Source of the DNA: JANWHF01 sp036276235
GTDB lineage: Bacteria; Planctomycetota; Phycisphaerae; Tepidisphaerales; Tepidisphaeraceae
Direction of reading: 5' to 3'
Length of the DNA stretch: 30,403 nt
Assembly (NCBI GenBank): GCA_036276235.1
Contig: DATBDZ010000388.1
Location: 1-30,403, forward strand
Both the position numbers and the translations under genes were made by a program. The notes beneath the pieces were generated by a model. That model was not told where the DNA came from. It saw only the letters and a list, made by a program, of their open reading frames with translations, and ran no database searches. Shown here piece after piece: positions 7,953 through 14,202 of the stretch. Positions within the stretch are counted from its first letter, which is position 1. Each line of letters opens with the position of its first letter.

Positions 7953-9383
7953 TCACGCCGCTGGCCGCGGGGCCCAATCCTTCACCTCGGGGTGTTTATC
8001 CAGGAATGCGTTGATGTATTTGAGCAAGCCGCCCAGGGCGGTGGCGCACTTGGCTTTGTGCTGGGCGACGATTGTGGATCGCTGCGTGTTCATCTCGTCC
8101 ACGGCCTTGTTGTGAGCGGCGATCCTTGTGCGCTCCTGCTCCAGGCGATGCGGAAATTCGCGATCGAAAGCCCGGGCGGCGAAGGAATACTGTCCCCAGG
8201 CGGTCATGAGCTTGTCGGTCTCTTCGTATGTCAGGCCATACCGATCGGTCAGTTTGAATTCGTCAGATTCAGCTTCGCTCAATCCTTCGCCAAGGATGAC
8301 GGCTGCTTTGGAGCGGACGGGCGTGCACGCCACCAGCACGACAGCGACGACTGTTACGAGTGCAGTGGATATGGCCAGGGGAACGGCGATGCCGCCGCTC
8401 TTCATGGCGGCCATCGCCAGCAGAATCGTGAGAAGTGCGAAGACACCGGCGGCAGTGCCGGCACCGATTGTCAACCTGCTCATGACCTGGCGTTTCTTGC
8501 CGCAGGTTTTTGCCAGCTCGCCCAAGGTTTTAGCGGTGGCTTCATCGAGCGGGCGGCCATTGTGCTCGGGCGGCCGGGGGCGGGCTTGTTTGACGGCGGC
8601 TTCGGAGAACGTCAGCCGCTCGCCCGCAAGCGCGGCGTCATCTTGTGAATCGGTACCCGTCGCGCGCAAATAATCGCCGTACGCCTTCTCGAACTGCCCA
8701 AGAATCTTCTGCTGCTCGGCGTTGAGACTTTCAATGACAGCGTTGACGGCGGCGGTTTGATCGTCGAAGTGCCGCTTGTCGGCGATCTCAAACAAATCTT
8801 TTGACGTGAACTTCGCGATCGAGAGGCGGTCCATCAGCCGCCGAGCGCCATAGGCGCGGGCGATCGGGTCGGTGAGCTTCATCAGCTTCTTATTGTAGCG
8901 CTCCAGATTGTAGAGTAATTCTTTGACCAGCCGATCGCGCTCGATCTTGGCGGTCTGCTGCATCTGCAATTCAAGCTGCTGGCGGGTGAGGTCGATGTGC
9001 GTCGCCTGCTGGCGAAGATGCTCATCCTGCTTTTGCAATTGCTCGCGCTGAAGCTGTTCCTGGCGGGCCAGATCATCGTGAATCTGATTGATGCCATAGC
9101 CGATCTGATCGAGCGACGAATCGATGTGGCCCAGCAGCTCATTGCTGGCGACGGCGACCTGAAGCTGTGCGGCGCTCAGCACATTCGCCTGCTCCTGCAA
9201 AGCGACCGAATGCTCTTGCAGCCGGACGGATTGCTTCTGCAACTGCTGCGGGTCTTGGCGGCCGGCGGCGAGCGTGCCATCCTCGCGCGTCCAGGAGGTC
9301 TGATCGACCATGTCGCTCAGATCCAACTGCGAGGCGTCATCGTCCTCGTCGAAATTGCCACGTTGTCGAGATGTCTTTGCCAT
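7953..9383 (-). CDS. Unknown coiled-coil protein with two membrane segments
   Basis: 476 residues; I do not recognise a family. An acidic N-terminus (NFDEDDDASQLDLSDMVD) precedes a Gln/Leu-rich coiled coil at roughly residues 45-150. A charged helical region follows, including DRLVKELLYNLERYNKKLMK. Two adjacent hydrophobic helices (LTIGAGTAAGVFALLTILLA and IAVPLAISTALVTVVAVVLV) form a likely hairpin near residues 300-355, ahead of a charged C-terminal domain. The two-helix hairpin and long coiled coil suggest a membrane-tethered scaffold. The ATG at 9381-9383 is preceded by AAGGGA nine bases upstream. It is convergent with the DUF5995-like ORF and divergent from the toxin-antitoxin-like pair. 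Confidence 0.72.
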   Translation of the reverse strand: MAKTSRQRGNFDEDDDASQLDLSDMVDQTSWTREDGTLAAGRQDPQQLQKQSVRLQEHSVALQEQANVLSAAQLQVAVASNELLGHIDSSLDQIGYGINQIHDDLARQEQLQREQLQKQDEHLRQQATHIDLTRQQLELQMQQTAKIERDRLVKELLYNLERYNKKLMKLTDPIARAYGARRLMDRLSIAKFTSKDLFEIADKRHFDDQTAAVNAVIESLNAEQQKILGQFEKAYGDYLRATGTDSQDDAALAGERLTFSEAAVKQARPRPPEHNGRPLDEATAKTLGELAKTCGKKRQVMSRLTIGAGTAAGVFALLTILLAMAAMKSGGIAVPLAISTALVTVVAVVLVACTPVRSKAAVILGEGLSEAESDEFKLTDRYGLTYEETDKLMTAWGQYSFAARAFDREFPHRLEQERTRIAAHNKAVDEMNTQRSTIVAQHKAKCATALGGLLKYINAFLDKHPEVKDWAPRPAA

Positions 9384-9557
9384 AGCTCAATCCCTTTTCT
9401 CCAAAAGACGTGCGGCGGTTGGAGGCATTGTAACAGGATGTTGCGAGGGATGGGAAGCAAAAACGGTTGCAATTTCGCCGCGATGATTTTAGACACGATC
9501 TGAAGGGGACTCGTCTGTTGCCGCGATGCGGGGCGGCGTAGAATGATTCGAGTAATC

Positions 9558-9788
9558 ATGGCCAAGTGCAAATGGCGGCTGGACGCCGGACAGATCGAGG
9601 TCGTGGATGACGCCGTGGCAGCGGTGCTTCGCCGTAAGACGCCGGCCCAGCGGATCGCAATGGCGTTTGCGGCAGACCGAACGATCCGGAATGTGATCGC
9701 AGGCGCCGTCCGCAAGCGTCATCCGGATTGGGACGCGGCAGCCGTGCAGCGGGAAGTCGCGCGGAGGATGACTCGTGGAGCAACCTGA
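9558..9788 (+). CDS. Small protein, putative antitoxin-like partner of the downstream nucleotidyltransferase
   Basis: 76 residues beginning MAKCKWRLDAGQIEVVDDAV. It is helical and basic, ending HPDWDAAAVQREVARRMTRG. I recall similar small proteins (K-C-x-W-R-L start, HPDW motif, xEVARRx end) encoded directly before nucleotidyltransferase-domain genes in planctomycetes; this needs a database check. An ATG five codons earlier (9543) is possible, but the family-like start is 9558. The last 14 bases overlap the next gene, and GGAGG for that gene lies inside this one, so the two are probably translationally coupled. TAGAAT at 9539-9544 could be a -10 element giving a very short leader. Its role as antitoxin is inference from gene order only. 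Confidence 0.72.
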   Translation: MAKCKWRLDAGQIEVVDDAVAAVLRRKTPAQRIAMAFAADRTIRNVIAGAVRKRHPDWDAAAVQREVARRMTRGAT

Positions 9789-10344
9789 TCTCCTGCGCTA
9801 CGCGATCGAAACACTGGAACGACTGAACATCACCTATATGGTCGTAGGCTCGATCGCCAGCAGCGCATACGGCGAGCCTCGCCTGACGCAGGACATCGAT
9901 ATCGTCATTGATGCACGTGATGCACAAGTGCGCGAACTCTGCGCAGCATTCTCGCCGAGCGATTTTTATGTCAGCCTTGAAGCGGCCCTTCAAGCCGCGC
10001 GGCGACCGGGCGCGCAGTTCAACGTGCTTGATCCATCATCGGGCACGAAGATTGATTTCATGATCGCACGCAAAGATGATTGGGGCAGCGAACAGGTTGC
10101 GCGGCGCCAATCAATCGAATTGGCTCCCGATCAGCAAGGCTACGCCGCCCGGCCTGAAGACGTCATTATCAGCAAATTGCTCTATTATCAGGAGGGTGGA
10201 TCGGAAAAGCACCTTCGCGATATCGCGGGAATGCTGAAAGTCTCGGGAGATGAAATCGATCGCGCGTATGTTGAGAAGTGGGCGACACAGTTGGATGTGA
10301 TCGAGATCTGGGAGGCGATTCTGAAGCGGATTGGGATTCGCTAA
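9775..10344 (+). CDS. Nucleotidyltransferase-fold protein (AbiEii/DUF6036-like), putative toxin
   Basis: 189 residues with a minimal nucleotidyltransferase core. GS at residues 25-26 and D40-x-D42 lie in VVGSIASSAYGEPRLTQDID, and a third acidic residue, D94, is in GTKIDFMIA. This gives the GS-x13-DxD ... D metal-binding triad of the Pol-beta-like superfamily, and the G-x2-R-x-T-x-DID pattern is typical of AbiEii/DUF1814/DUF6036-like proteins. Known members with a cognate partner act as toxins that modify tRNA or other targets. The GTG start at 9775 has GGAGG seven bases upstream inside the preceding gene, with which it overlaps by 14 nt. It could instead be a stand-alone housekeeping transferase. 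Downstream lies repeat copy B and no related gene. Confidence 0.85.
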   Translation: MEQPDLLRYAIETLERLNITYMVVGSIASSAYGEPRLTQDIDIVIDARDAQVRELCAAFSPSDFYVSLEAALQAARRPGAQFNVLDPSSGTKIDFMIARKDDWGSEQVARRQSIELAPDQQGYAARPEDVIISKLLYYQEGGSEKHLRDIAGMLKVSGDEIDRAYVEKWATQLDVIEIWEAILKRIGIR

Positions 10345-10360
10345 TAATGCTCAGGGCCCA

Positions 10361-10491
10361 GAACCCTCTCCCCTGTACTCAGGGGAGAGGGCAGGGTGAG
10401 GGGACAGCGAATTGCGAAACGCGCGGTTCGCAAATTGACGCGTTTGTCCCCTCACCCCAACCCTCTCCCCTGAGTACAGGGGAGAGGGAGC
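10361..10491 (-). repeat. 131-bp inverted repeat, copy B
   Basis: Reverse-complement copy of 2381-2512, with the same two GGGGAGAGGG hairpins, GTACTC cores and inner GGTGAGGGGAC pair. The centre is shorter by about one base and partly diverged. It sits 17 nt after the nucleotidyltransferase stop codon. No flanking target-site duplication is obvious. Confidence 0.9.
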
Positions 10492-10497
10492 AAGAGC

Positions 10498-10515
10498 GGC
10501 GGGATAAATCCCGCC
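10498..10515. repeat. Short perfect hairpin
   Basis: GGCGGGA and TCCCGCC arms flank a TAAA loop. It lies between repeat copy B and the TCACGT array and is not followed by a T-run. Confidence 0.6.
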
Positions 10516-10526
10516 CTACGTGAGCG

Positions 10527-10586
10527 TCACGTTTCACGTCACGTTTCACGTCTTCACGTGTCACGTCTCACGTCTTCACGTTTCAT
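10527..10586. repeat. Degenerate TCACGT(N) tandem array, 7-8 bp period
   Basis: About eight units of TCACGTT, TCACGTC, TCACGTG or TCACGTCT run head to tail, with one 5-bp unit. The array ends about 50 nt before the SDR start codon, inside its likely leader or promoter region. Confidence 0.75.
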
Positions 10587-10636
10587 CCTCACCATCTTGT
10601 GCCCCGCCACATTTGGCGTTACATGAAACGGCAAAT

Positions 10637-11437
10637 ATGGCCAACCCATCCAACCAACCGTACTACCCCGGCCTGAGCGTGGTCGGAAAGATTTGTCTTG
10701 TTTGCGGCGGAACCAGCGGCATTGGCCGCGCTATTGCGCTGGGGCTGGCGCAGGCGGGAGCGGTGGTCATCGCCGGGTCCACCAATCCCCAGAAGGTGGC
10801 GGCAATCGCCAAAGAGCTCGGCTCCGGCCATGACGGCGTGCGCCTGGATGTGGCGGACGAAGCCAGCGCGAAGTCCGCCGTCGAGCATGTCGTCAAGAAA
10901 TTCGGACGCATCGACGCGATCGTCAACGCGGCGGGTGTGATCAAGAAGCAGCCTTCATTGGAAATGCCGGTCGCCGAGTTCGACCGCATCGTGCGGATTA
11001 ACCTCACCGGCACGTTCATCGTCGATCAGGCGGCCGGCCGCGTCATGAAAGATCAGACGCCCGATGCGCGCGGCGTTCGCGGGTCCATCCTCAACGTTGC
11101 CTCGCTCAACAGCTTCATCAGCTTCAGCGAAGTGCTTGCGTATGCCAGCAGCAAGTCAGGCGTGCTGGGATTGACGCGTGGGCTGGCCAATGAGTGGGCG
11201 CAGTTTGGCATTCGCGTGAACGCGATCGCGCCGGGCGTTTTTCCGACGGACCTGAACCGCCCGCTGATCGAAGGAACGGCGCGCGGGCAATGGCTGCGGC
11301 AGCATACGCCGATGAATCGATTTGGAGATGCCGAAGAATTAGTCGGCGCGGCGATTTATCTGCTCTCACCAGCCGCCAGCTTCACGACGGGCGAGACGAT
11401 CATTGTGGATGGTGGGTTTTTGGCTAAGGCGGTTTAG
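10637..11437 (+). CDS. SDR-family NAD(P)-dependent oxidoreductase
   Basis: 266-residue classical short-chain dehydrogenase of the cytosol. It has the nucleotide-binding motif GGTSGIG (24-30), NAAG (97-100), Ser156 and the catalytic pair Tyr169-x3-Lys173, then FGIRVNAIAPGVFPTDLNRP. The C-terminal part of the pattern recalls gluconate 5-dehydrogenase or 2-keto-3-deoxygluconate oxidoreductases, but substrate cannot be assigned. I chose the ATG at 10637 because upstream in-frame codons run into the TCACGT repeat array and read as low-complexity sequence. No strong Shine-Dalgarno is present. The next gene, anmK, is convergent, so the two are not an operon. Confidence 0.93.
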   Translation: MANPSNQPYYPGLSVVGKICLVCGGTSGIGRAIALGLAQAGAVVIAGSTNPQKVAAIAKELGSGHDGVRLDVADEASAKSAVEHVVKKFGRIDAIVNAAGVIKKQPSLEMPVAEFDRIVRINLTGTFIVDQAAGRVMKDQTPDARGVRGSILNVASLNSFISFSEVLAYASSKSGVLGLTRGLANEWAQFGIRVNAIAPGVFPTDLNRPLIEGTARGQWLRQHTPMNRFGDAEELVGAAIYLLSPAASFTTGETIIVDGGFLAKAV

Positions 11438-11539
11438 AAACGGGCGCTCTCGGACTTTGTAGGTGCGCTGTAGCGCATGCAGAGGTGTCTCCGCGGGAAC
11501 GGATCCACGTCTTCGAGTGCATCTTGGAAGCGGTCGGAG

Positions 11540-11661
11540 AATCCGTGCCCTCGCCCAGGCTCGTACACGGCGTGGTGAACCGTTTCCGTTCTCCGAAAAT
11601 CGTCCGGTACGACAAGGACCGTTCACCACGCCGTGTTCGAGCCTGGGCGAGGGCATGGATT
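11540..11661. repeat. 122-bp inverted repeat with 43-bp arms between convergent genes
   Basis: Arms at 11540-11582 and 11619-11661 pair at about 39 of 43 positions around a 36-nt centre. It lies between the ends of the SDR and anmK genes, where a bidirectional terminator would be expected, but there is no T-run. A diverged half-copy is at 2593-2637, so it belongs to a dispersed family. Confidence 0.85.
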
Positions 11662-11675
11662 CTGTGTCCGCTGGC

Positions 11676-12815
11676 CTACCTGCCGCAAGGTTTAGGCGTA
11701 ATCGATCCGAGAATCACGCGCTTGCTTGCGCCGGTAACCGAGGGGACATTCGACGGTTCACCGTCGAGTGTTGCAGCCCCGAGGAGCGCGAACGCGATGG
11801 CTTCCTTTGCTTCCGCCGGGATTCCCAGATCATCGGTCCGCCGGATTGTGATAGATGTGCCGAGTTCTCTGCGAAGACCGTTCATCATCGCCTGGTTGTG
11901 AACGCCCCCACCACTCACGACGAGTTCTACCCGCGTGCTGGTTGATTGCGTGACTTGAGTAATCGCGGTTTTGATTGTTGCGCTTGTTATTGCTGCCGCG
12001 GTAGCGAGAAGGTCGTCCACCGACGTACGATTGGCGGGAAGCGCGCGTTCAAATGCCGCGATCATCGCGGGGCCGTCGGTGGATTTAGGAGCTGGGGCGG
12101 TGAAATAAGCATCAGCCAGAAATTGGCGCATGATATCCCGTTGCAATGTGCCGCGCGACGCGCCGGCACCGTCGGCGTCGCAGCTCATTCCGGGCGATCC
12201 AAACATTCGGCAAATCCAATCGCTGATGCAATTCCCCGGGCCCGTGTCGAAGGCGATCAGTTGATCGAACGTACACCGCGGCGGAATCGACGTGAGGTTG
12301 GCGATGCCGCCGATGTTCAGGAGGATGCGGTGGACGTTGGCGTCGCGAAAGAGGATGTAGTCGGCAAATGGGACCAGCGGCGCGCCCTGTCCCCCCGCCG
12401 CCAGGTCGGCGCGGCGGAAATCGCTGACGACCGCGCAGCCGGTTTGTGCCGCCAGTAAGGATGGATCAAGCCATTGGATCGTCAGCGGCGGATCGTGAAA
12501 AAGCGTCTGGCCGTGGGCGGCGGTGGCTTTGACCTGATCGGGCGAAATCTTTGCGCCCTCTAGCGCGTCGCGAATCGCTTCTGCGTATTCCAGCGAGATG
12601 TCGCGGGACAATTGTGCGAGAGAGCGCAAATCGGCTTTCCCCGTTGAACGCAGGTCGAGAATTCTTCCGCGAAGCGGCAAGCTGTAGGCGGCGGCGTGGT
12701 GATGCAGAAGCTGCGCCGACATCTCCAGTCCGCGGCCGGTAATGCGAACGATCGCAATGTCGATTCCATCGGCGCTGGTGCCGCTCATCGCGCCGGCGAG
12801 GATGCGCTCGTGCAT
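11676..12815 (-). CDS. anmK: Anhydro-N-acetylmuramic acid kinase
   Basis: Cytosolic kinase that cleaves the 1,6-anhydro ring of anhydro-MurNAc and phosphorylates it to MurNAc-6-phosphate, in peptidoglycan recycling. About 379 residues, the usual length. The diagnostic motif GAMSGTSADGIDIA is at residues 8-21. The middle has KATAAHGQTLFHDPP and FDTGPGNCISDW, and the end has LVVSGGGVHNQAMMNGL; all fit the family. The ATG at 12813-12815 is preferred. A GTG three codons upstream is possible, and neither has a strong ribosome binding site. No MurQ etherase or other recycling gene is nearby. It converges on the SDR gene across an inverted repeat. Confidence 0.96.
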   Translation of the reverse strand: MHERILAGAMSGTSADGIDIAIVRITGRGLEMSAQLLHHHAAAYSLPLRGRILDLRSTGKADLRSLAQLSRDISLEYAEAIRDALEGAKISPDQVKATAAHGQTLFHDPPLTIQWLDPSLLAAQTGCAVVSDFRRADLAAGGQGAPLVPFADYILFRDANVHRILLNIGGIANLTSIPPRCTFDQLIAFDTGPGNCISDWICRMFGSPGMSCDADGAGASRGTLQRDIMRQFLADAYFTAPAPKSTDGPAMIAAFERALPANRTSVDDLLATAAAITSATIKTAITQVTQSTSTRVELVVSGGGVHNQAMMNGLRRELGTSITIRRTDDLGIPAEAKEAIAFALLGAATLDGEPSNVPSVTGASKRVILGSITPKPCGR

Positions 12816-12964
12816 AAACGTCACTCTATCGACCCACTCGACGGTTGCCAGCCAGCGTCAACTCATCGATGGACTGCGACCCCCGTTTCTTCCGCACAGC
12901 TTTCCCCGTTTCTGCGACTCTGGGACGCACGGTTGAACCTGCTGTAGACAAATCAAGTATTCAG

Positions 12965-12994
12965 TTGAGGATATGACGAGTGCGCCGGTATACT
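12965..12994 (+). promoter_or_regulatory. Candidate promoter of clpS
   Basis: TTGAGG (12965-12970) and TATACT (12989-12994) are separated by 18 bp. The start codon is 35 nt beyond the -10 box, leaving a leader of about 28 nt that contains GGAG. Confidence 0.45.
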
Positions 12995-13028
12995 TGTTGC
13001 TGACATCTGACGTAATGGAGACACAGGC

Positions 13029-13379
13029 ATGGCAGAAAAAGAGATCGAGCAGGGAAGCAATCAATCGGGCGAGAGCGGCACCGCAACCGCCAAGCCCAAA
13101 CGCGCGCCTAAAAAGAACCCGCAGAAGAAGCCGCCGCAATCTTTGCCGCCTTACAAGGTACTGCTGCACAACGACGACAAGAATGAAATTGGTTACGTTG
13201 TCCGAACGATCGTCGAGCTGACGCCGCTCAATGAAGATCGGGCCAAGCAGTGCACCGTTGAGGCCAATGACACCGGCCTGGCGCTTCTCCTGGTCACCCA
13301 CAAGGAACGCGCGGAGTTGTTTCAGGAGCAGTTCACGTCAAAAGGGCTGACGGTCACGATCGAGCCGGCAGAGAAATAA
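13029..13379 (+). CDS. clpS: ClpS-family adaptor of the Clp protease
   Basis: 116 residues. A Lys/Pro-rich flexible tail (about 1-38) precedes the ClpS fold from PPYKVLLHNDDKNEIGYVV, with the family NDD at 48-50. ClpS delivers proteins with N-terminal Leu, Phe, Tyr or Trp to ClpAP. In E. coli, the acidic NDD segment and a His bind the alpha-amino group. Here the His position in the HxxG-type motif reads EANDTG, so Asn80 replaces it. ATG start with GGAG eight bases upstream. It converges on aat, the enzyme that makes such N-degrons, with six bases between the stop codons. Family assignment is firm; whether the Asn80 form still binds N-degrons is open. Confidence 0.93.
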   Translation: MAEKEIEQGSNQSGESGTATAKPKRAPKKNPQKKPPQSLPPYKVLLHNDDKNEIGYVVRTIVELTPLNEDRAKQCTVEANDTGLALLLVTHKERAELFQEQFTSKGLTVTIEPAEK

Positions 13380-13385
13380 ACCAAC

Positions 13386-13991
13386 TCAGGCAAACTCACA
13401 TCGCTTGGTGAGCGCTTTGCGCAATCGATTCAGATACTCCGCCGCCGGCATATCGATGGCGCCGAATCGGCGGAGGTGGTTGGTTGTCGCCTGGCTATCC
13501 AGCAGATCATATTTGCGTTCGCGCAGACGATTGACCAGATGTACGAGGGCCACTTTGCTGGCGTCGGTCTTTCGGTGGAACATGCTTTCGCCGAAGAACG
13601 CGCCGCCCATGCTCACGCCATAGAGGCCGCCGACGAGTTGGCCATCTTCCCAGGCTTCGACGCTGTGGGCGAAGCCCAATTCGTGCAGCCGCGTGTAGGC
13701 GTTGATGAGCTCCTGATTAATCCAGGTTCCATCCCGGCGGGCTTCCATGCAGGCGCGCATGGTTGAGCCGAAGTCGTAGTCGATGCGGATTTCAAAAACG
13801 GGCGGGTCTTTGCGCATCAACTGGCGGAGCGTGCTGGGGATGTGGAAGCGATCGTCCAGCGGGATGACGCCGCGCGGGTCGGCGGTGTAGAAGCGGATGC
13901 TGCCGTCCCGGTCGGCCATCGGGAATATCCCCTGCGCGTAAGCCGACAGCAGCGTTTCCGGATCGAGATCGATTTTCTTGCGACTGGCCAT
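13386..13991 (-). CDS. aat: Leucyl/phenylalanyl-tRNA--protein transferase
   Basis: Cytosolic enzyme that transfers Leu or Phe from aminoacyl-tRNA to proteins with N-terminal Lys or Arg, creating N-degrons for ClpS/ClpAP. 201 residues, near the usual length. It has LLSAYAQGIFPMADRDG, then TWINQELINAY, GGLYGVSMGGAFFGESMF and LLDSQATTNHLRRFGA, all hallmark blocks. The ATG at 13989-13991 is chosen over a TTG two codons upstream; no strong Shine-Dalgarno is seen. The pairing with clpS puts the two halves of the N-degron route side by side. Their 3' ends are too close for a terminator between them, so the transcripts should overlap. Confidence 0.97.
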   Translation of the reverse strand: MASRKKIDLDPETLLSAYAQGIFPMADRDGSIRFYTADPRGVIPLDDRFHIPSTLRQLMRKDPPVFEIRIDYDFGSTMRACMEARRDGTWINQELINAYTRLHELGFAHSVEAWEDGQLVGGLYGVSMGGAFFGESMFHRKTDASKVALVHLVNRLRERKYDLLDSQATTNHLRRFGAIDMPAAEYLNRLRKALTKRCEFA

Positions 13992-14072
13992 GCACAATCA
14001 CAGCGGGCCCCCATTGGCCCGCGGCGGATTGTACGCGCAAGTGCGAAGGGGATGCCAGTACTTTATGAGCCC

Positions 14073-14200
14073 AGGCACGAAGGCACAAAGGCACGAAGGG
14101 AAAGCGAAGAACGGACGCAGGCAGAAAGGGCTCCTCGTCCCTCCGTCCCTCCGTCCCTCCGTCCCTTCGTGCCTTCGTGCCTACGTGCCTTCGTGCCTCG
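14073..14200. repeat. Inverted pair of 8-bp tandem arrays
   Basis: The right array (14134-14200) runs in strict 8-bp register: three CTCCGTCC units, then CTTCGTGC, CTTCGTGC, CTACGTGC, CTTCGTGC. The left array (14073-14101) repeats AGGCACGA, the reverse complement. Together they could form a long imperfect hairpin between the DUF4139 stop codon and the aat promoter region. Confidence 0.85.
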
Positions 14201-14202
14201 AA

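Noticed and set aside
10520..10636. Longer N-terminus for the SDR protein
   Set aside because: The extra 39 residues are a translation of the TCACGT array; the classical SDR start lies at 10637.
12858..13301. 147-residue minus-strand frame across the clpS promoter and gene
   Set aside because: It overlaps clpS and its promoter, has no known motif and is best explained as antisense.
14134..14200. Possible CRISPR array
   Set aside because: Units are 8 bp with no unique spacers, so this is a simple tandem repeat.
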